Positions 8,216 through 17,046 of a stretch of DNA of 58,913 bases are shown here, in pieces. The stretch covers positions 1-58,913 of the forward strand of contig DATGLK010000099.1 of the NCBI GenBank assembly GCA_035294265.1. The letters are read 5' to 3'. The notes beneath the pieces were generated by a model. That model was not told the origin of the DNA. It did no database searches and saw only the letters and a list, made by a program, of their open reading frames with translations. Positions within the stretch are counted from its first letter, which is position 1. Every line of letters begins with the position of its first letter. Origin of the DNA: Candidatus Binataceae bacterium (GTDB lineage: Bacteria > Desulfobacterota > Binatia > Binatales > Binataceae). A program made the position numbers and the translations under genes.

Positions 8216-8219
8216 AGCG

Positions 8220-9473
8220 ATGAGTTATGTTTCGCCCCGCTTTGCACCCGCTCGACCCGTGGCTCCGCGTGCAGGCACACCCTCCATCCCACGCGTAGCC
8301 TGCGTCGTGACTCATCCGATTCAGTACCAAGTACCGCTGTTTCGTTATCTGACGGCCTCGGGCCAAATCGCTCTAAGCGTGTTTTTTCTGAGCGACGTCT
8401 CCTTGCGCAGCTATCATGACAGTGGGTTTCAACGCGAGGTCAAATGGGACGTGCCCCTGTTGGGGGGCTATCACCATCAGTTCTTACCCGGGTTGGGAAA
8501 GACGAACCGGCTGTCCTTCTGCCGCCCGTTGGTTCATGGTCTTCGCCGCCGCCTGCGCGCAGGCCGGTTCGACGCCGTTTGGATCCACGGTTATGCGCAT
8601 CAAGGCCTGCTCGCCGCGATCGTGGCCGCCCGCAGCCTGGGCATCAGGCTGTGGCTGCGGGGCGATTCGATCCCCGCCAGCGGTTCCATACGCAACCCCC
8701 GCGCACGCCTCAAGCAGTTTCTCGCTCCTGCCTTTTTGCGCCTGTTCGACGGCTTCCTCACGGTCGGCACGCTCAATCGCAATTACTATCGTTCCTTCGG
8801 GGTACCCCAAGAACGGCTGTTCTCGACTCCCTATGCGGTCGATAACGACTTCTTCATCCGGCGCTGCGCTCAAGCTCGCTTGGGTCGCGAACGGTTGCGC
8901 GCGCAGTTGAAATTGACACCCGGCCGGCCGGTGGTACTATTTGCCGCCAAGTTCCAAACTCGCAAGCGCGCCGCAGACCTGATCGAGGCCTTTTGCCGCC
9001 TGTCACCCGACGGCAAGTCCGAACCCCATCCCTATTTGCTGCTGATAGGCGAGGGAGAGGAGGGCGAGCGCCTGCGCGCCCGCGTCGCCGCCATGCGTTG
9101 GGATTCGATTCGCTTTATGGGCTTTCGCAATCAAAGCGAACTCCCGGATTTTTATGACCTGTGCGATGTTTTCGTCCTGCCCGCCGCGGCGGAACCTTGG
9201 GGCTTGGTAATCAACGAGGTCCTCAACGCCGCCAAACCGGTGATCGTCAGCGATCAGGTAGGGTGTGCTCCCGACTTGGTAGAAGATTCCTACAATGGCT
9301 TCGTCGTGCCCCTAGGCGATATCGATATTTTGAGCGCGCGGCTACATCAGTTATGCGGCGATTGCATGCTCAGACGCATCATGGGTCAGCGCGGCGCGCA
9401 GCGCGTCGCACATTTCGATTTTAAGGCCGATTTGGAAGGGCTGCTCACCGCCTGGGCGGCTCCCAGCGGGTAA
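8220..9473 (+). CDS. GT4-family glycosyltransferase
   Basis: A 417-residue GT-B-fold glycosyltransferase. The N-terminal half contains VTHPIQYQVPLFRYL and a DAVWIHGYAHQGLL segment; the C-terminal half has FAAKFQTRKRAADLIEAF, LLIGEGEEGERL and the donor-binding EPWGLVINEVLNAAKPVI with VGCAPDLVEDSYNGFVV, the GT4 E-x7-E pattern. It transfers a sugar from a nucleotide donor onto the growing glycan at the cytoplasmic face. I start at the ATG four bases after the Wzi-like stop; the open frame continues upstream to a GTG inside that gene. Tight spacing suggests one transcript with the Wzi-like gene. Confidence 0.9.
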   Translation: MSYVSPRFAPARPVAPRAGTPSIPRVACVVTHPIQYQVPLFRYLTASGQIALSVFFLSDVSLRSYHDSGFQREVKWDVPLLGGYHHQFLPGLGKTNRLSFCRPLVHGLRRRLRAGRFDAVWIHGYAHQGLLAAIVAARSLGIRLWLRGDSIPASGSIRNPRARLKQFLAPAFLRLFDGFLTVGTLNRNYYRSFGVPQERLFSTPYAVDNDFFIRRCAQARLGRERLRAQLKLTPGRPVVLFAAKFQTRKRAADLIEAFCRLSPDGKSEPHPYLLLIGEGEEGERLRARVAAMRWDSIRFMGFRNQSELPDFYDLCDVFVLPAAAEPWGLVINEVLNAAKPVIVSDQVGCAPDLVEDSYNGFVVPLGDIDILSARLHQLCGDCMLRRIMGQRGAQRVAHFDFKADLEGLLTAWAAPSG

Positions 9474-9600
9474 CTCGTGCCATATAAATTCTACCTACTA
9501 CCCGGCGCGCCCATCTGCCAATAGCTAGTCGGCCCGGCGTTTCTCACAGGCTCGCTTATTGCTAGCAGCACGCCGGCCAAGGCGAACCGTGAGAATCAAA

Positions 9601-10473
9601 ATGAGCAACACGCTCCGGGCATGGTCAGGTCGCCTGATGGCGAGTCTTGTGTTGTGCAGTCTAACCGCCTGCACCAATGCGATGTTGGCTTCGGCTCAAC
9701 GCAAACTGGCTGCCGGCCAGTACCAGGATGCGCAGCACGACCTCAGCGCAGTACTCAGTCAGCCCGGACGCTTGAACGATCGCGAGCGTCGCATCGCCCA
9801 GGATGGCCTCTGCCAAGCGGAGTTTGCCCTCGGTGAACCCACTTATTCCTTGTCTCGCCAGCATCGCGATTGCGCCATAGCCGCCAATCAACCTGGAAGT
9901 GACAGTCAGGTGCGCTTGGCTCGAATCGACGCTGCAATCCGGGCTAAGAGCAGCGTCCAAATCCACCGCGCGCTGGGCCGGCACGACCTAGAGGGGGCGG
10001 TAGTCGCGCTGCTGCACTATCAGCAGCTAGAGGGCCCCAGAGACCCGACCGCAATTAAGTGGAATCGGCAAATTTGGAGAATGGTTGCACTCACTGAAGG
10101 GACAGGCGCACGCCGTCAAACGCGCAGCTCCGGCCTCAACCTGCTGGTAGCCGAGCATCCCACCCTGCACCAGATGAGCCGGCAGGCCTTCTTGCATTGG
10201 CTGGAAACCAAGGGCCCAGGCGAGTACAGCCTGGGCAGCTCTGAAGCGGCAATCAAGGGCAAGACCTTGCGGTTGACCCTACCGGCCGTCGATTTGGGCC
10301 AAGCGCGCTTCGGGCCGCAGACCTTCGCTCGGGTCAACGACGCCTTTTCGGCCTGGTGCCGATGCTATGGCGATACTTTCGTGGCTTCCGCCGATACCGG
10401 CTTGCCGGTCTATCTAGGCCGCATCAACCGCCAAACGCTTCGCTCCGAAGTGCTGGCCTTGCCCCAACATTGA
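9601..10473 (+). CDS. Lipoprotein with TPR-like N-terminal part, function unknown
   Basis: 290 residues. The signal sequence (RLMASLVLCSLTAC) ends in a lipobox with Cys at about residue 24, so the protein should be lipid-anchored. Residues 30-120 look like helical TPR-type pairs (AQRKLAAGQYQDAQHDL). The C-terminal ~90 residues are a separate beta-rich part ending near YLGRINRQTLRSEVLAL. I do not recognise the family. It is the third rightward gene after the Wzi-like and GT4 genes, 127 bases on, suggesting a part in polysaccharide export or anchoring. It ends ten bases from the convergent beta-helix gene. Confidence 0.65.
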   Translation: MSNTLRAWSGRLMASLVLCSLTACTNAMLASAQRKLAAGQYQDAQHDLSAVLSQPGRLNDRERRIAQDGLCQAEFALGEPTYSLSRQHRDCAIAANQPGSDSQVRLARIDAAIRAKSSVQIHRALGRHDLEGAVVALLHYQQLEGPRDPTAIKWNRQIWRMVALTEGTGARRQTRSSGLNLLVAEHPTLHQMSRQAFLHWLETKGPGEYSLGSSEAAIKGKTLRLTLPAVDLGQARFGPQTFARVNDAFSAWCRCYGDTFVASADTGLPVYLGRINRQTLRSEVLALPQH

Positions 10474-10483
10474 ATCCACGACC

Positions 10484-12175
10484 TCAACGTTCCGGTGCGC
10501 CGATATTCGGGCGCCCGCCGGCCGAGGGTGCTCCAGCCGCCAGGCAAATCGAGTTCGAGCGTAGCGCAAAGTTAAACGGAGGTCTGACCCATCCTGGCGC
10601 GCCCCTGCGATCATGCGCAGCCGCCGCCACGATTTGGCCTTGGGAGTTGCGAATCGCGGCTGCGCTTCCATCCAAGGTCAACCCGAGCACGTTATAGTCC
10701 TCGCTATAAGCGGTGCCAGGCGTGATCTCGATTGCGCAATCGGCGACGCGGTCGATCGCGTTGTTGAAGACCTGACCCCCGCCGCTATATAGACCTATTC
10801 CAATCTGAACCTGATAGATCGAATTATTTTCAACGCGGTTACCGCGGGCCACATAGCGATCGAGTTGAATCCCCACGCCAGTGCCGGCGATTCCACCTAG
10901 GCCGACGTTCCAGATCAGGTTATCGCGAATTTCCAGTCCGCCCGCCGGATAGCTGCCGGCGATACCGTCACCCCGACGTCCGTTGTCGGGCTGGGCCTCG
11001 ACATAAATCGCGTTGAAGCCGCGGCGGTTGGTCACGCTGGCGCCCAGACCGGAACGGTGCGGCGCCAGCACAGCATCGTGGACCCGGTTGCCGATCACAT
11101 GCCAGTTGCTGGAGCTTTTGCAATCGATGCCGCTGTGATTGAAGTGAGAGACGTCGTTGGCAAGCGCCACCGAGTCATCCGCGATTTGATTGTTAATTCC
11201 GTTGCCGTGATTGCCGGTATAGCTGATGACGTTATGTTCATAACGAATGGCGCCGAGCGCGCCCCGCACGTCGATTCCGTTCAGGTAACCACCGCCGTCC
11301 ACCTGGCCCGTGCCGGTCTGGGTGACGGTCAACCGGCGCAGCACCACGTCATGCATCCGCGGCGGCATGCTGTAGAAGTAAAGCCCACTACCGGCGCGCT
11401 CCAGGGTAAGATCCTCGATGGTTACGTCGATTGGACCGTCGCCGGCCTGGTCGGTGCCGCCGACCGCGCTGTAGCGTGTTGCAGCCTCGATCCGATGGTG
11501 GATGGGATTACCATTATCACCCAGCCAGACATACAGTCGCGGTGCCCGATACAGCCATGAGCCCCGGCGCATCGGTCCCAGATAGGTGGAATTGATTCCG
11601 GCGCCGACACGCGCTGTGCAGCGTTCCTGCGGCAGACAGGCTGCGCTCATCAGGCCCCAGCGCGGATCGGAACCAAAGCTGTTGGCCGCCGCCGGGCCCG
11701 CGCCGCCATCTACATAAACGTTGTAAATCACGCCGGGGGCGCGGCCGATCACAGCCTCGTACAGCGCGCCCGTGGTTCGCCGCCATCCTGAAATCAGGTC
11801 GGCCCCGGAAATAATCGGTTTGGGTCCACTTCCATACGCGGCGTATAGAAGCGGGGCTCCGTCGGCGCCATTTTGCACGGTTAACCGCTCGCGCCACAGG
11901 CCACCGCGCTTGAACAAAATCCTACTCCCCGGCTCCAAACGAACAGCGTTAAGACGCGCCAGGCTGCGCCAGGGCAACTTCGGGCTGGTGCCTGGATTGG
12001 CGTCGTTGCCCGCCGGATCCAGGTAATAGGTGGGGGCGATAGAATATGCCGATGGGCTTGCGATTTCACCTTTAGTAGGCGTCAGCGCAAAGACCAGTAC
12101 AACACCGGCGATGGCCGTGACGACCCTCGCAAGCCACTTTTGGCAAGCTGCCATCGCGCCCGCTAGCCTCCGCAT
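10484..12175 (-). CDS. Secreted right-handed parallel beta-helix protein
   Basis: 563 residues. An N-terminal membrane-spanning signal (about 15-35) is followed by YYLDPAGNDANPGTSPKLPW and then LARLNAVRLEPGSRILFKRG, the usual opening of pectate-lyase-like repeat proteins. From about 230 to 500 there are repeated short strand-turn units rich in Asn and Gly (VISYTGNHGNGINNQ, IRDNLIWNVGLGGIAG, GNRVENNSIYQVQ), as in PbH1/NosD-type beta-helices. Such proteins bind or cleave acidic polysaccharides outside the cytoplasm. Catalytic residues cannot be assigned by eye. The start is uncertain: the first ATG has poor spacing, while an ATG at 12154 follows GGAGG by 12 bases. It may process the polymer made by the genes to its left. 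Confidence 0.8.
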   Translation of the reverse strand: MRRLAGAMAACQKWLARVVTAIAGVVLVFALTPTKGEIASPSAYSIAPTYYLDPAGNDANPGTSPKLPWRSLARLNAVRLEPGSRILFKRGGLWRERLTVQNGADGAPLLYAAYGSGPKPIISGADLISGWRRTTGALYEAVIGRAPGVIYNVYVDGGAGPAAANSFGSDPRWGLMSAACLPQERCTARVGAGINSTYLGPMRRGSWLYRAPRLYVWLGDNGNPIHHRIEAATRYSAVGGTDQAGDGPIDVTIEDLTLERAGSGLYFYSMPPRMHDVVLRRLTVTQTGTGQVDGGGYLNGIDVRGALGAIRYEHNVISYTGNHGNGINNQIADDSVALANDVSHFNHSGIDCKSSSNWHVIGNRVHDAVLAPHRSGLGASVTNRRGFNAIYVEAQPDNGRRGDGIAGSYPAGGLEIRDNLIWNVGLGGIAGTGVGIQLDRYVARGNRVENNSIYQVQIGIGLYSGGGQVFNNAIDRVADCAIEITPGTAYSEDYNVLGLTLDGSAAAIRNSQGQIVAAAAHDRRGAPGWVRPPFNFALRSNSICLAAGAPSAGGRPNIGAPER

Positions 12176-12312
12176 ACCTTGAGCTGCTCGTAAGCTTAGG
12201 CCGAGCCACCTGCCACTGCTGTCAGGAATCGGCAGTTGCAGGCGGCTGCCGCGCTATCCGGCGCGGCGTGACGGTGGATAAGACTCAAGCACGAATTTTT
12301 TGATAGGGCAGC

Positions 12313-12867
12313 TCAGCGGCCGCGCAAACGATCCAGGATGATGGAACCGGCAGCGCGCACCGAGAGATGGTTGTAGTCGCCCGGTCCCAGGATGGGCGCC
12401 AGAAGGCGATCGGCGCGGGCCGCGACTAGCGGCGCCATTCCAAAACCGGTGCCAAGCAAAAGCATCATAGGAGTGGAACCTTGCTCTAGTTCCGCGCGCA
12501 ACGCGCCGTAACTAACTCCGCCGGCGGTGCGAGCCGAGGTATGCACCAGCAGAGGGACGATACCCGCCATCGCGGCGCTGTCGGCGAGCGCCTCCTCCAG
12601 CGAGGCCACCACCCGCATCAGGGCCAGCGCTTGAGCGCGCAGGTCGTCATGGCGGCGGCCTGGGCCGGTAAGCCAATGGTCGCGCAGGCGTAGGGCAAAT
12701 TCGCGCAATTCCGCCACCGGATGGACAACGTATAGCGCGCGTACATCGTAAGTGCGGGCAGAACGCGCCAGATCGTGCAAATCCAAACTGGTAATCGCGG
12801 ACGTCACTATCCGGCCGTTGCGATCGAGCACCGGGTAGTGAAGCAGGGTGAGAAAGAGATCAGCCAC
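12313..12867 (-). CDS. SAM-dependent RNA methyltransferase-like protein (PF09936 type)
   Basis: 184 residues from a GTG that overlaps the trmD stop by eight bases. The opening [22 protein letters not shown], here shortened, with [15 protein letters not shown] and LYVVHP matches the SPOUT-like family found just after trmD, or fused to it, in Geobacter-type genomes and some other phyla. [11 protein letters not shown] and [17 protein letters not shown] resemble the knotted SAM-binding end. The substrate is unproven; a tRNA or rRNA base is assumed. Translational coupling to trmD is likely because no independent ribosome-binding site is visible. The rplS gene that often ends this operon is not found here. 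Confidence 0.75.
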   Translation of the reverse strand: MADLFLTLLHYPVLDRNGRIVTSAITSLDLHDLARSARTYDVRALYVVHPVAELREFALRLRDHWLTGPGRRHDDLRAQALALMRVVASLEEALADSAAMAGIVPLLVHTSARTAGGVSYGALRAELEQGSTPMMLLLGTGFGMAPLVAARADRLLAPILGPGDYNHLSVRAAGSIILDRLRGR

Positions 12868-13549
12868 GCGCGATTTTGTTAAGCAGATCGGGCCGGCGGT
12901 CACGCGTGCGCCGTTCGGCCTGTTCCTGACGCCAGCGGCGTATCCGAGCGTGGTCGCCACTGAGCAGTACCTCGGGCACGCTCAGGCCGCGAAAGACCTC
13001 GGGGCGAGTATATTGGGGATACTCCAACAGCCCCTGGCCGAAAGATTCTTCGGCCAGCGAGTGGGCATTGCCCAGGACTCCAGGCAGCAGGCGGCACACC
13101 GCCTCGACCACCACCATCGCCGCCAGCTCACCACCGTTTAGAATGTAGTCACCGATGGACAACTCTTCATCAACCAACTCGCGTACGCGCTCGTCGATTC
13201 CCTCATAACGTCCAGCGATCAGCAACAACCCGGGTTCCCTACCGGCGTATCGGCGCGCCCGCTCCTGATCGAAGCGGGCGCCTTGAGGAGTTAGAAGAAT
13301 CCGGTGCAGGCCGGGACGGGCCGAAAGCGCATGGTCAATAGCGGCCGCTACCGGCTCGGGTCGCAGCACCATCCCGCTTCCCCCGCCATAAGGCTGATCG
13401 TCGACTTGGCGATAGTTGCCCAGGCCGTAGTCGCGCAGGTTATGCAGCACGACCCCAGCCGGTTGCCCGCGCAGCGCGCGCCCGACCACGCCCGCTTCCA
13501 GCCAGCCCTGGAGCATCGCGGGAAACAAGGTGACGATATGGAATTCCAT
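12860..13549 (-). CDS. trmD: tRNA (guanine-N1)-methyltransferase TrmD
   Basis: A 229-residue SPOUT methyltransferase that makes m1G37 in tRNA and prevents frameshifting. It begins [13 protein letters not shown] and carries [28 protein letters not shown], the knot-forming [20 protein letters not shown] and [20 protein letters not shown], in the expected order. The length is normal for bacterial TrmD. It is in the leftward ffh-rpsP-khpA-rimM-trmD operon, 77 bases after rimM, and overlaps the PF09936-type gene. The ATG has no strong ribosome-binding site in view. Confidence 0.97.
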   Translation of the reverse strand: MEFHIVTLFPAMLQGWLEAGVVGRALRGQPAGVVLHNLRDYGLGNYRQVDDQPYGGGSGMVLRPEPVAAAIDHALSARPGLHRILLTPQGARFDQERARRYAGREPGLLLIAGRYEGIDERVRELVDEELSIGDYILNGGELAAMVVVEAVCRLLPGVLGNAHSLAEESFGQGLLEYPQYTRPEVFRGLSVPEVLLSGDHARIRRWRQEQAERRTRDRRPDLLNKIARG

Positions 13550-13626
13550 GGAGCGACTCTGGCTGCAAGCTTAAGACTTGGCGGCCTGCGGCTCAATCGG
13601 ACAAATCTCCTGCAAACAGGCGATAA

Positions 13627-14244
13627 TCAGTCCAGGAGACCGGCGAGCGGCTGGATGATGGCGCGCTGGTGGTCGGGCTGCAGCGCAACGACTACTTCGT
13701 CGACCACCGGAATCAGGATTTCGCCACGCTCGCCCCGCACCACCCAAACTTCATGGGCACCGTTGGAAAAGACCTCGGCTATCCGACCGAGCGGTTCGCC
13801 GGCGACGGTCAGCACCTCAAAGCCCATTATCGCGAAGTAGTAGAATTCGCCTTCACTGAGAGGTGGCAAGTCATCTTTGGCGATATACAGCACTTGGCCG
13901 CGCATCGCCTGGGCCGCTTCTATAGTCTCGACTCCTTCCAGCACCATCCGCAAAGCTCCGGCCCCGGCCGGCGAAACCTCAAGCACGCGCATCGCACGCG
14001 GCATCGCGCCTTGCTCGCGGACAAAACAGCGTTGCAGATGACTGAGGTCGCTGTCGGGATTGTCAAGCCGGACTCGCAGCGCTCCGCGCAGCCCATGACT
14101 ACCAACCACCCGCCCCCATCCCACGAGCTCCGTAGGAGCCCCGGTACTGGGCGACGAAGAAGACGCGCGAACTTGGCTCCCCCTCCCCCAGGACTTGGCG
14201 CGAGGCTGGCCCGGGCTATTTTTCTTCAATGATTTCGAGCACAA
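13627..14244 (-). CDS. rimM: Ribosome maturation factor RimM
   Basis: 16S rRNA processing factor acting in 30S head assembly near S19. The RimM domain opens GWGRVVGSHGLRGALRVRL, followed by VLYIAKDDLPPL and GEFYYFAIMGFEV, then the PRC-barrel part with GAHEVWVVRG and EILIPVVDEVV. The start is hard to fix: no in-frame ATG exists. The longest frame begins with TTG inside khpA (205 residues), a second TTG lies at 14229, and a GTG at 14124 with GGAG just upstream gives 165 residues but leaves only three residues before the first strand. I keep the long form because the GTG form looks slightly short. Confidence 0.92.
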   Translation of the reverse strand: MCSKSLKKNSPGQPRAKSWGRGSQVRASSSSPSTGAPTELVGWGRVVGSHGLRGALRVRLDNPDSDLSHLQRCFVREQGAMPRAMRVLEVSPAGAGALRMVLEGVETIEAAQAMRGQVLYIAKDDLPPLSEGEFYYFAIMGFEVLTVAGEPLGRIAEVFSNGAHEVWVVRGERGEILIPVVDEVVVALQPDHQRAIIQPLAGLLD

Positions 14245-14452
14245 CCTTGCGGTTGGTGCGCGAGGCTACCGCGTTCAGAATAGTCCGAATAGATTTGGCG
14301 GTGCGGCCTTGCTTGCCGATAATCCGTCCGAGGTCTTCCTTGGCAACTCGCAATTCCAAGACCGAGGCCGTATCCCCCTGCGTCTCTTTGACCTCGACCG
14401 CGTCGGGGTTGTTAACCAAGTGCTTTGCCAAGAATAGGACTAGATCCTTCAT
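14216..14452 (-). CDS. khpA: KH-domain RNA-binding protein KhpA
   Basis: A 78-residue single KH-domain protein. The GxxG loop is in DLGRIIGKQGRTAKSIRTIL, flanked by LELRVAKED and KVVLEIIEE. The opening MKDLVLFLAKHLVNNPD is typical. KhpA binds small and messenger RNAs, usually with KhpB (Jag), and affects cell division and envelope genes where studied. Position between rpsP and rimM is the standard one. The 3' end overlaps the longest rimM reading frame. Confidence 0.95.
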   Translation of the reverse strand: MKDLVLFLAKHLVNNPDAVEVKETQGDTASVLELRVAKEDLGRIIGKQGRTAKSIRTILNAVASRTNRKVVLEIIEEK

Positions 14453-14479
14453 GAGGTCGGCTCCAGACCAAAGACTGAC

Positions 14480-14731
14480 TTAGGCCGTGGGGGCTGCTTT
14501 GGGGGCGTGTAGCAGGTTGGCCACGGTCGCGCTCGGCAGCGCCCCGGCCTTGAGCCAACGTTCCAGGCGGTCGGCCTTGACGTTGACCTTGGGCGGGTTG
14601 ACGCCGGGATCGTAGGTGCCAATCTGGTCCACGCAGCGGCCGTCACGCGGCGCGTTGGACTCGGCCACGACAATACGGAAAAACGCCTGTTTGCGCGCGC
14701 CCTGGCGGCGCAAGCGGATCACTAACGCCAT
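14480..14731 (-). CDS. rpsP: 30S ribosomal protein S16
   Basis: 83 residues, the normal length. The N-terminus MALVIRLRRQGARKQAFFRI and the following VVAESNAPRDGRCVDQIGTYDP are nearly diagnostic for S16, as is the LERWLKAGALPSATVANLL segment. S16 is an early 30S assembly protein. It is 25 bases downstream of ffh in the same leftward operon, with TAGGAG 11 bases before the ATG. Confidence 0.97.
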   Translation of the reverse strand: MALVIRLRRQGARKQAFFRIVVAESNAPRDGRCVDQIGTYDPGVNPPKVNVKADRLERWLKAGALPSATVANLLHAPKAAPTA

Positions 14732-14756
14732 CGCTTATTAATACTCCTATGCATAG

Positions 14757-16097
14757 CTAACCTCCTAGCCCAAAGCCGCGTGGGACGCTGTGCCCGACCC
14801 CGCCCCGAGCAACTTTTTTCATCATTTTGCGGGTCTGTTCAAACTGCTTCATGAAGCGATTGATCTCGGCCACCGAGGTCCCGCTGCCAGCCGCGATACG
14901 GGCCCGGCGGGAGCCGTTGAGCAGCAGATGGTTGCGACGCTCCTGCTTGGTCATGGAATCGATAATCGCTTTGATCCGGGCCATTTCCTGCTGCGCCTGC
15001 TCGGAATCTACCTGACCGGCAATCTTCTTGAAACCAGGAATCATCCCAAGCAGATCCCCCAATGAACCCATCTTTTGGATCGCCAGCATCTGCTGGGCAA
15101 AGTCTTCCAGGGTGAATTCATTCTTCTTGAACTTGCGTTCCAGCTCCTTGGCCTGCTTCTGATCATAGGTCTGTTGCGCCTTTTCGATCAGAGTCAGGAC
15201 GTCGCCCATTCCAAGAATACGCGAGGCGAGGCGATCTGGATGGAATATTTCGAAGGCTTCCAGCCGCTCTCCCATCGCCGCAAACAGGATCGGTGCCCCG
15301 GTAACCGCCCGCACCGACAGCGCGGCGCCCCCGCGCGCGTCAGAGTCAAGCTTGGTCAGGATCACCCCAGACAATTTAAGCCGCTCGTGGAAACCCTGGG
15401 CCACACTGGCGGCTTCCTGCCCGGTCATCGCGTCGGCGACCAACAAGGTATGATGGGGGCGCAGCACGGTTTGCAACCGCGCCACTTCGTCCATCATTTC
15501 GTTATCAATTTGAAGTCGGCCGGCGGTATCCAGCAGGAGCACATCAAACCCGCCAACGTCCGCACGATTGAGAGCGTTGGTGGCGATTTCGATTGGCTCC
15601 TGCCCCTCGTGACTCTCGACGACGGGAACCTCGATTTGCCGTCCCAGCACCCGCAACTGCTCCATCGCGGCCGGCCGATAAACGTCCACCGAGGCCAACA
15701 GCGGACGACGCTTGCGCTCGACCTTCAACCACCGCGCCAGTTTGGCTAGCGAAGTGGTCTTGCCCGAACCCTGCAGCCCCACCAGCATTATTTTGACCGG
15801 AGGCTTGACCTTCAGGTCGAGCTCGCGCGCGCTGCCGCCCATTACCTCGCGCAATTCGTTGGCAACGAATCTGATCAGGTGCTGCTCAGGGCTGAGCGAG
15901 CGCAGCACCTCCTGCCCCAAGGCCTTGCGGGTGACGTGTTCGATAAACTGGCGGACGACCTTGAGGTTGACGTCGGCTTCGAGTAAAGCCAAGCGCACCT
16001 CGCGTACCGCCTCTTCGATGTTGCGCTCGGTGATTCGCCCCTGCCCGCGCAGCTTTTTGAAGACGCCTTCGAGCCGATCGCTTAAGGTCTCAAACAT
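14757..16097 (-). CDS. ffh: Signal recognition particle GTPase Ffh
   Basis: A 446-residue SRP54 homologue that binds signal sequences on nascent membrane proteins and delivers them to FtsY. The N domain opens MFETLSDRLEGVFKKLRGQG; the G domain has the P-loop GLQGSGKTTSLAKLA, DVYRPAAMEQL, LLDTAGRL and LTKLDSDARGGAALS. The Met-rich M domain follows, with QQMLAIQKMGSLGDLLGMIPG and the RNA-binding LLNGSRRARIAAGSGTSVAEINRF. It is the first gene of the leftward operon; a candidate promoter lies just upstream. Little is unusual about it. Confidence 0.98.
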   Translation of the reverse strand: MFETLSDRLEGVFKKLRGQGRITERNIEEAVREVRLALLEADVNLKVVRQFIEHVTRKALGQEVLRSLSPEQHLIRFVANELREVMGGSARELDLKVKPPVKIMLVGLQGSGKTTSLAKLARWLKVERKRRPLLASVDVYRPAAMEQLRVLGRQIEVPVVESHEGQEPIEIATNALNRADVGGFDVLLLDTAGRLQIDNEMMDEVARLQTVLRPHHTLLVADAMTGQEAASVAQGFHERLKLSGVILTKLDSDARGGAALSVRAVTGAPILFAAMGERLEAFEIFHPDRLASRILGMGDVLTLIEKAQQTYDQKQAKELERKFKKNEFTLEDFAQQMLAIQKMGSLGDLLGMIPGFKKIAGQVDSEQAQQEMARIKAIIDSMTKQERRNHLLLNGSRRARIAAGSGTSVAEINRFMKQFEQTRKMMKKVARGGVGHSVPRGFGLGG

Positions 16098-16151
16098 TAT
16101 CTATAAATAAAAGTCGGCTGACCGGCCTGATACCCTCGTTAGGAAAAATAC

Positions 16152-16181
16152 AGCCTAGACCAGTGCTATCTGTCCTGTCAA
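16152..16181 (-). promoter_or_regulatory. Candidate sigma-70 promoter for ffh operon
   Basis: On the minus strand a perfect TTGACA (16176-16181) is followed after 18 bases by TAGGCT (16152-16157), about 55 bases upstream of the ffh ATG. The -35 is consensus and the -10 weak. Confidence 0.4.
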
Positions 16182-16272
16182 TTTCTGCCGACTGTGCGCA
16201 ATCGCACCCCAGAGAGCTTACTTGGCGGTGATCGGGGGCATTTCACGACCGCTTTGCTAGCCGTCGGCCCGA

Positions 16273-16860
16273 TTACGGCGCGTGCGACAGCAAGTCGAGC
16301 AATTCCTCGGTAATCCGCAGGGTCAAGCCCCAAATGACTTTGCTTTGGTAGAGGATGGCTGGAAATGCCCGCCGCGCCCCCTGGCTTTCCCAATTATGCT
16401 CCCCGCGCAGGGCAGGATCGGCTAGGCTGGATAGCGGAACGGTGAAAATCTCGGCCACTTCGCGCTCATCGGCCCGCAACTGGGTCGCGGATTGGATCAA
16501 ACCGACAAACGGGGTGACCAGAAAACCGGTGGTATTCGTACGCACGGTGCTAAGACGACCCAGCACGGTCACCGCGCGCGGGCTGAGGGCAACTTCTTCT
16601 TCCGCTTCGCGCAGCGCCGTCGCCAGCAGGTTTTTGTCGCAGGCCTCGAGCCGGCCGCCGGGAAACGCGACCTGGCCTCGATGGCTGGAAAGCTGCTCGG
16701 AACGTCGGATGAAGAGCAGTTCGAGCTCGCCCGCGGCCACTAAAAGCGGCACCATCACGGCCGCCCGCACACACGCTTGCGGCTCTAGTGCGTCGATCGA
16801 TTCGGCGTCCAGCAAACGCCGGCGCAGGCCTTCGAGTTGACTTTCGTATCCGGTAACCAC
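16273..16860 (-). CDS. Nudix hydrolase, probable CoA pyrophosphatase
   Basis: 195 residues. The Nudix box is complete: GGRLEACDKNLLATALREAEEEVAL (shown in the family as G-x5-E-x7-R-E-x2-E-E-x-G/U), here with the last Gly replaced by Val. It is preceded by the LLFIRRSEQLSSHRGQVAFP segment, whose SxHxGQVAFPGG form marks the CoA/NudL-like subfamily that splits CoA or acyl-CoA to phosphopantetheine and 3',5'-ADP. The start codon is GTG. It is divergent from thiI with ~186 bases between, where I see no clear promoter. Confidence 0.85.
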   Translation of the reverse strand: MVTGYESQLEGLRRRLLDAESIDALEPQACVRAAVMVPLLVAAGELELLFIRRSEQLSSHRGQVAFPGGRLEACDKNLLATALREAEEEVALSPRAVTVLGRLSTVRTNTTGFLVTPFVGLIQSATQLRADEREVAEIFTVPLSSLADPALRGEHNWESQGARRAFPAILYQSKVIWGLTLRITEELLDLLSHAP

Positions 16861-17046
16861 GGCTTAACCGCGTTCCCACCCCAGCTTCGACCCTTCGCCA
16901 GCTTGGCCAGTGTTTCGCAGGCTGCCACAAAGGCTGAGTCTGGGAGAGCGCGGCTCCTAGCCCGTTGTCCTATCGCGCGCGGTACCGCTTGTACAGACGC
17001 GAGCGGTCGCGAGAAGATCTCTGACCAGCTATTGTTCGAGGCTAGA

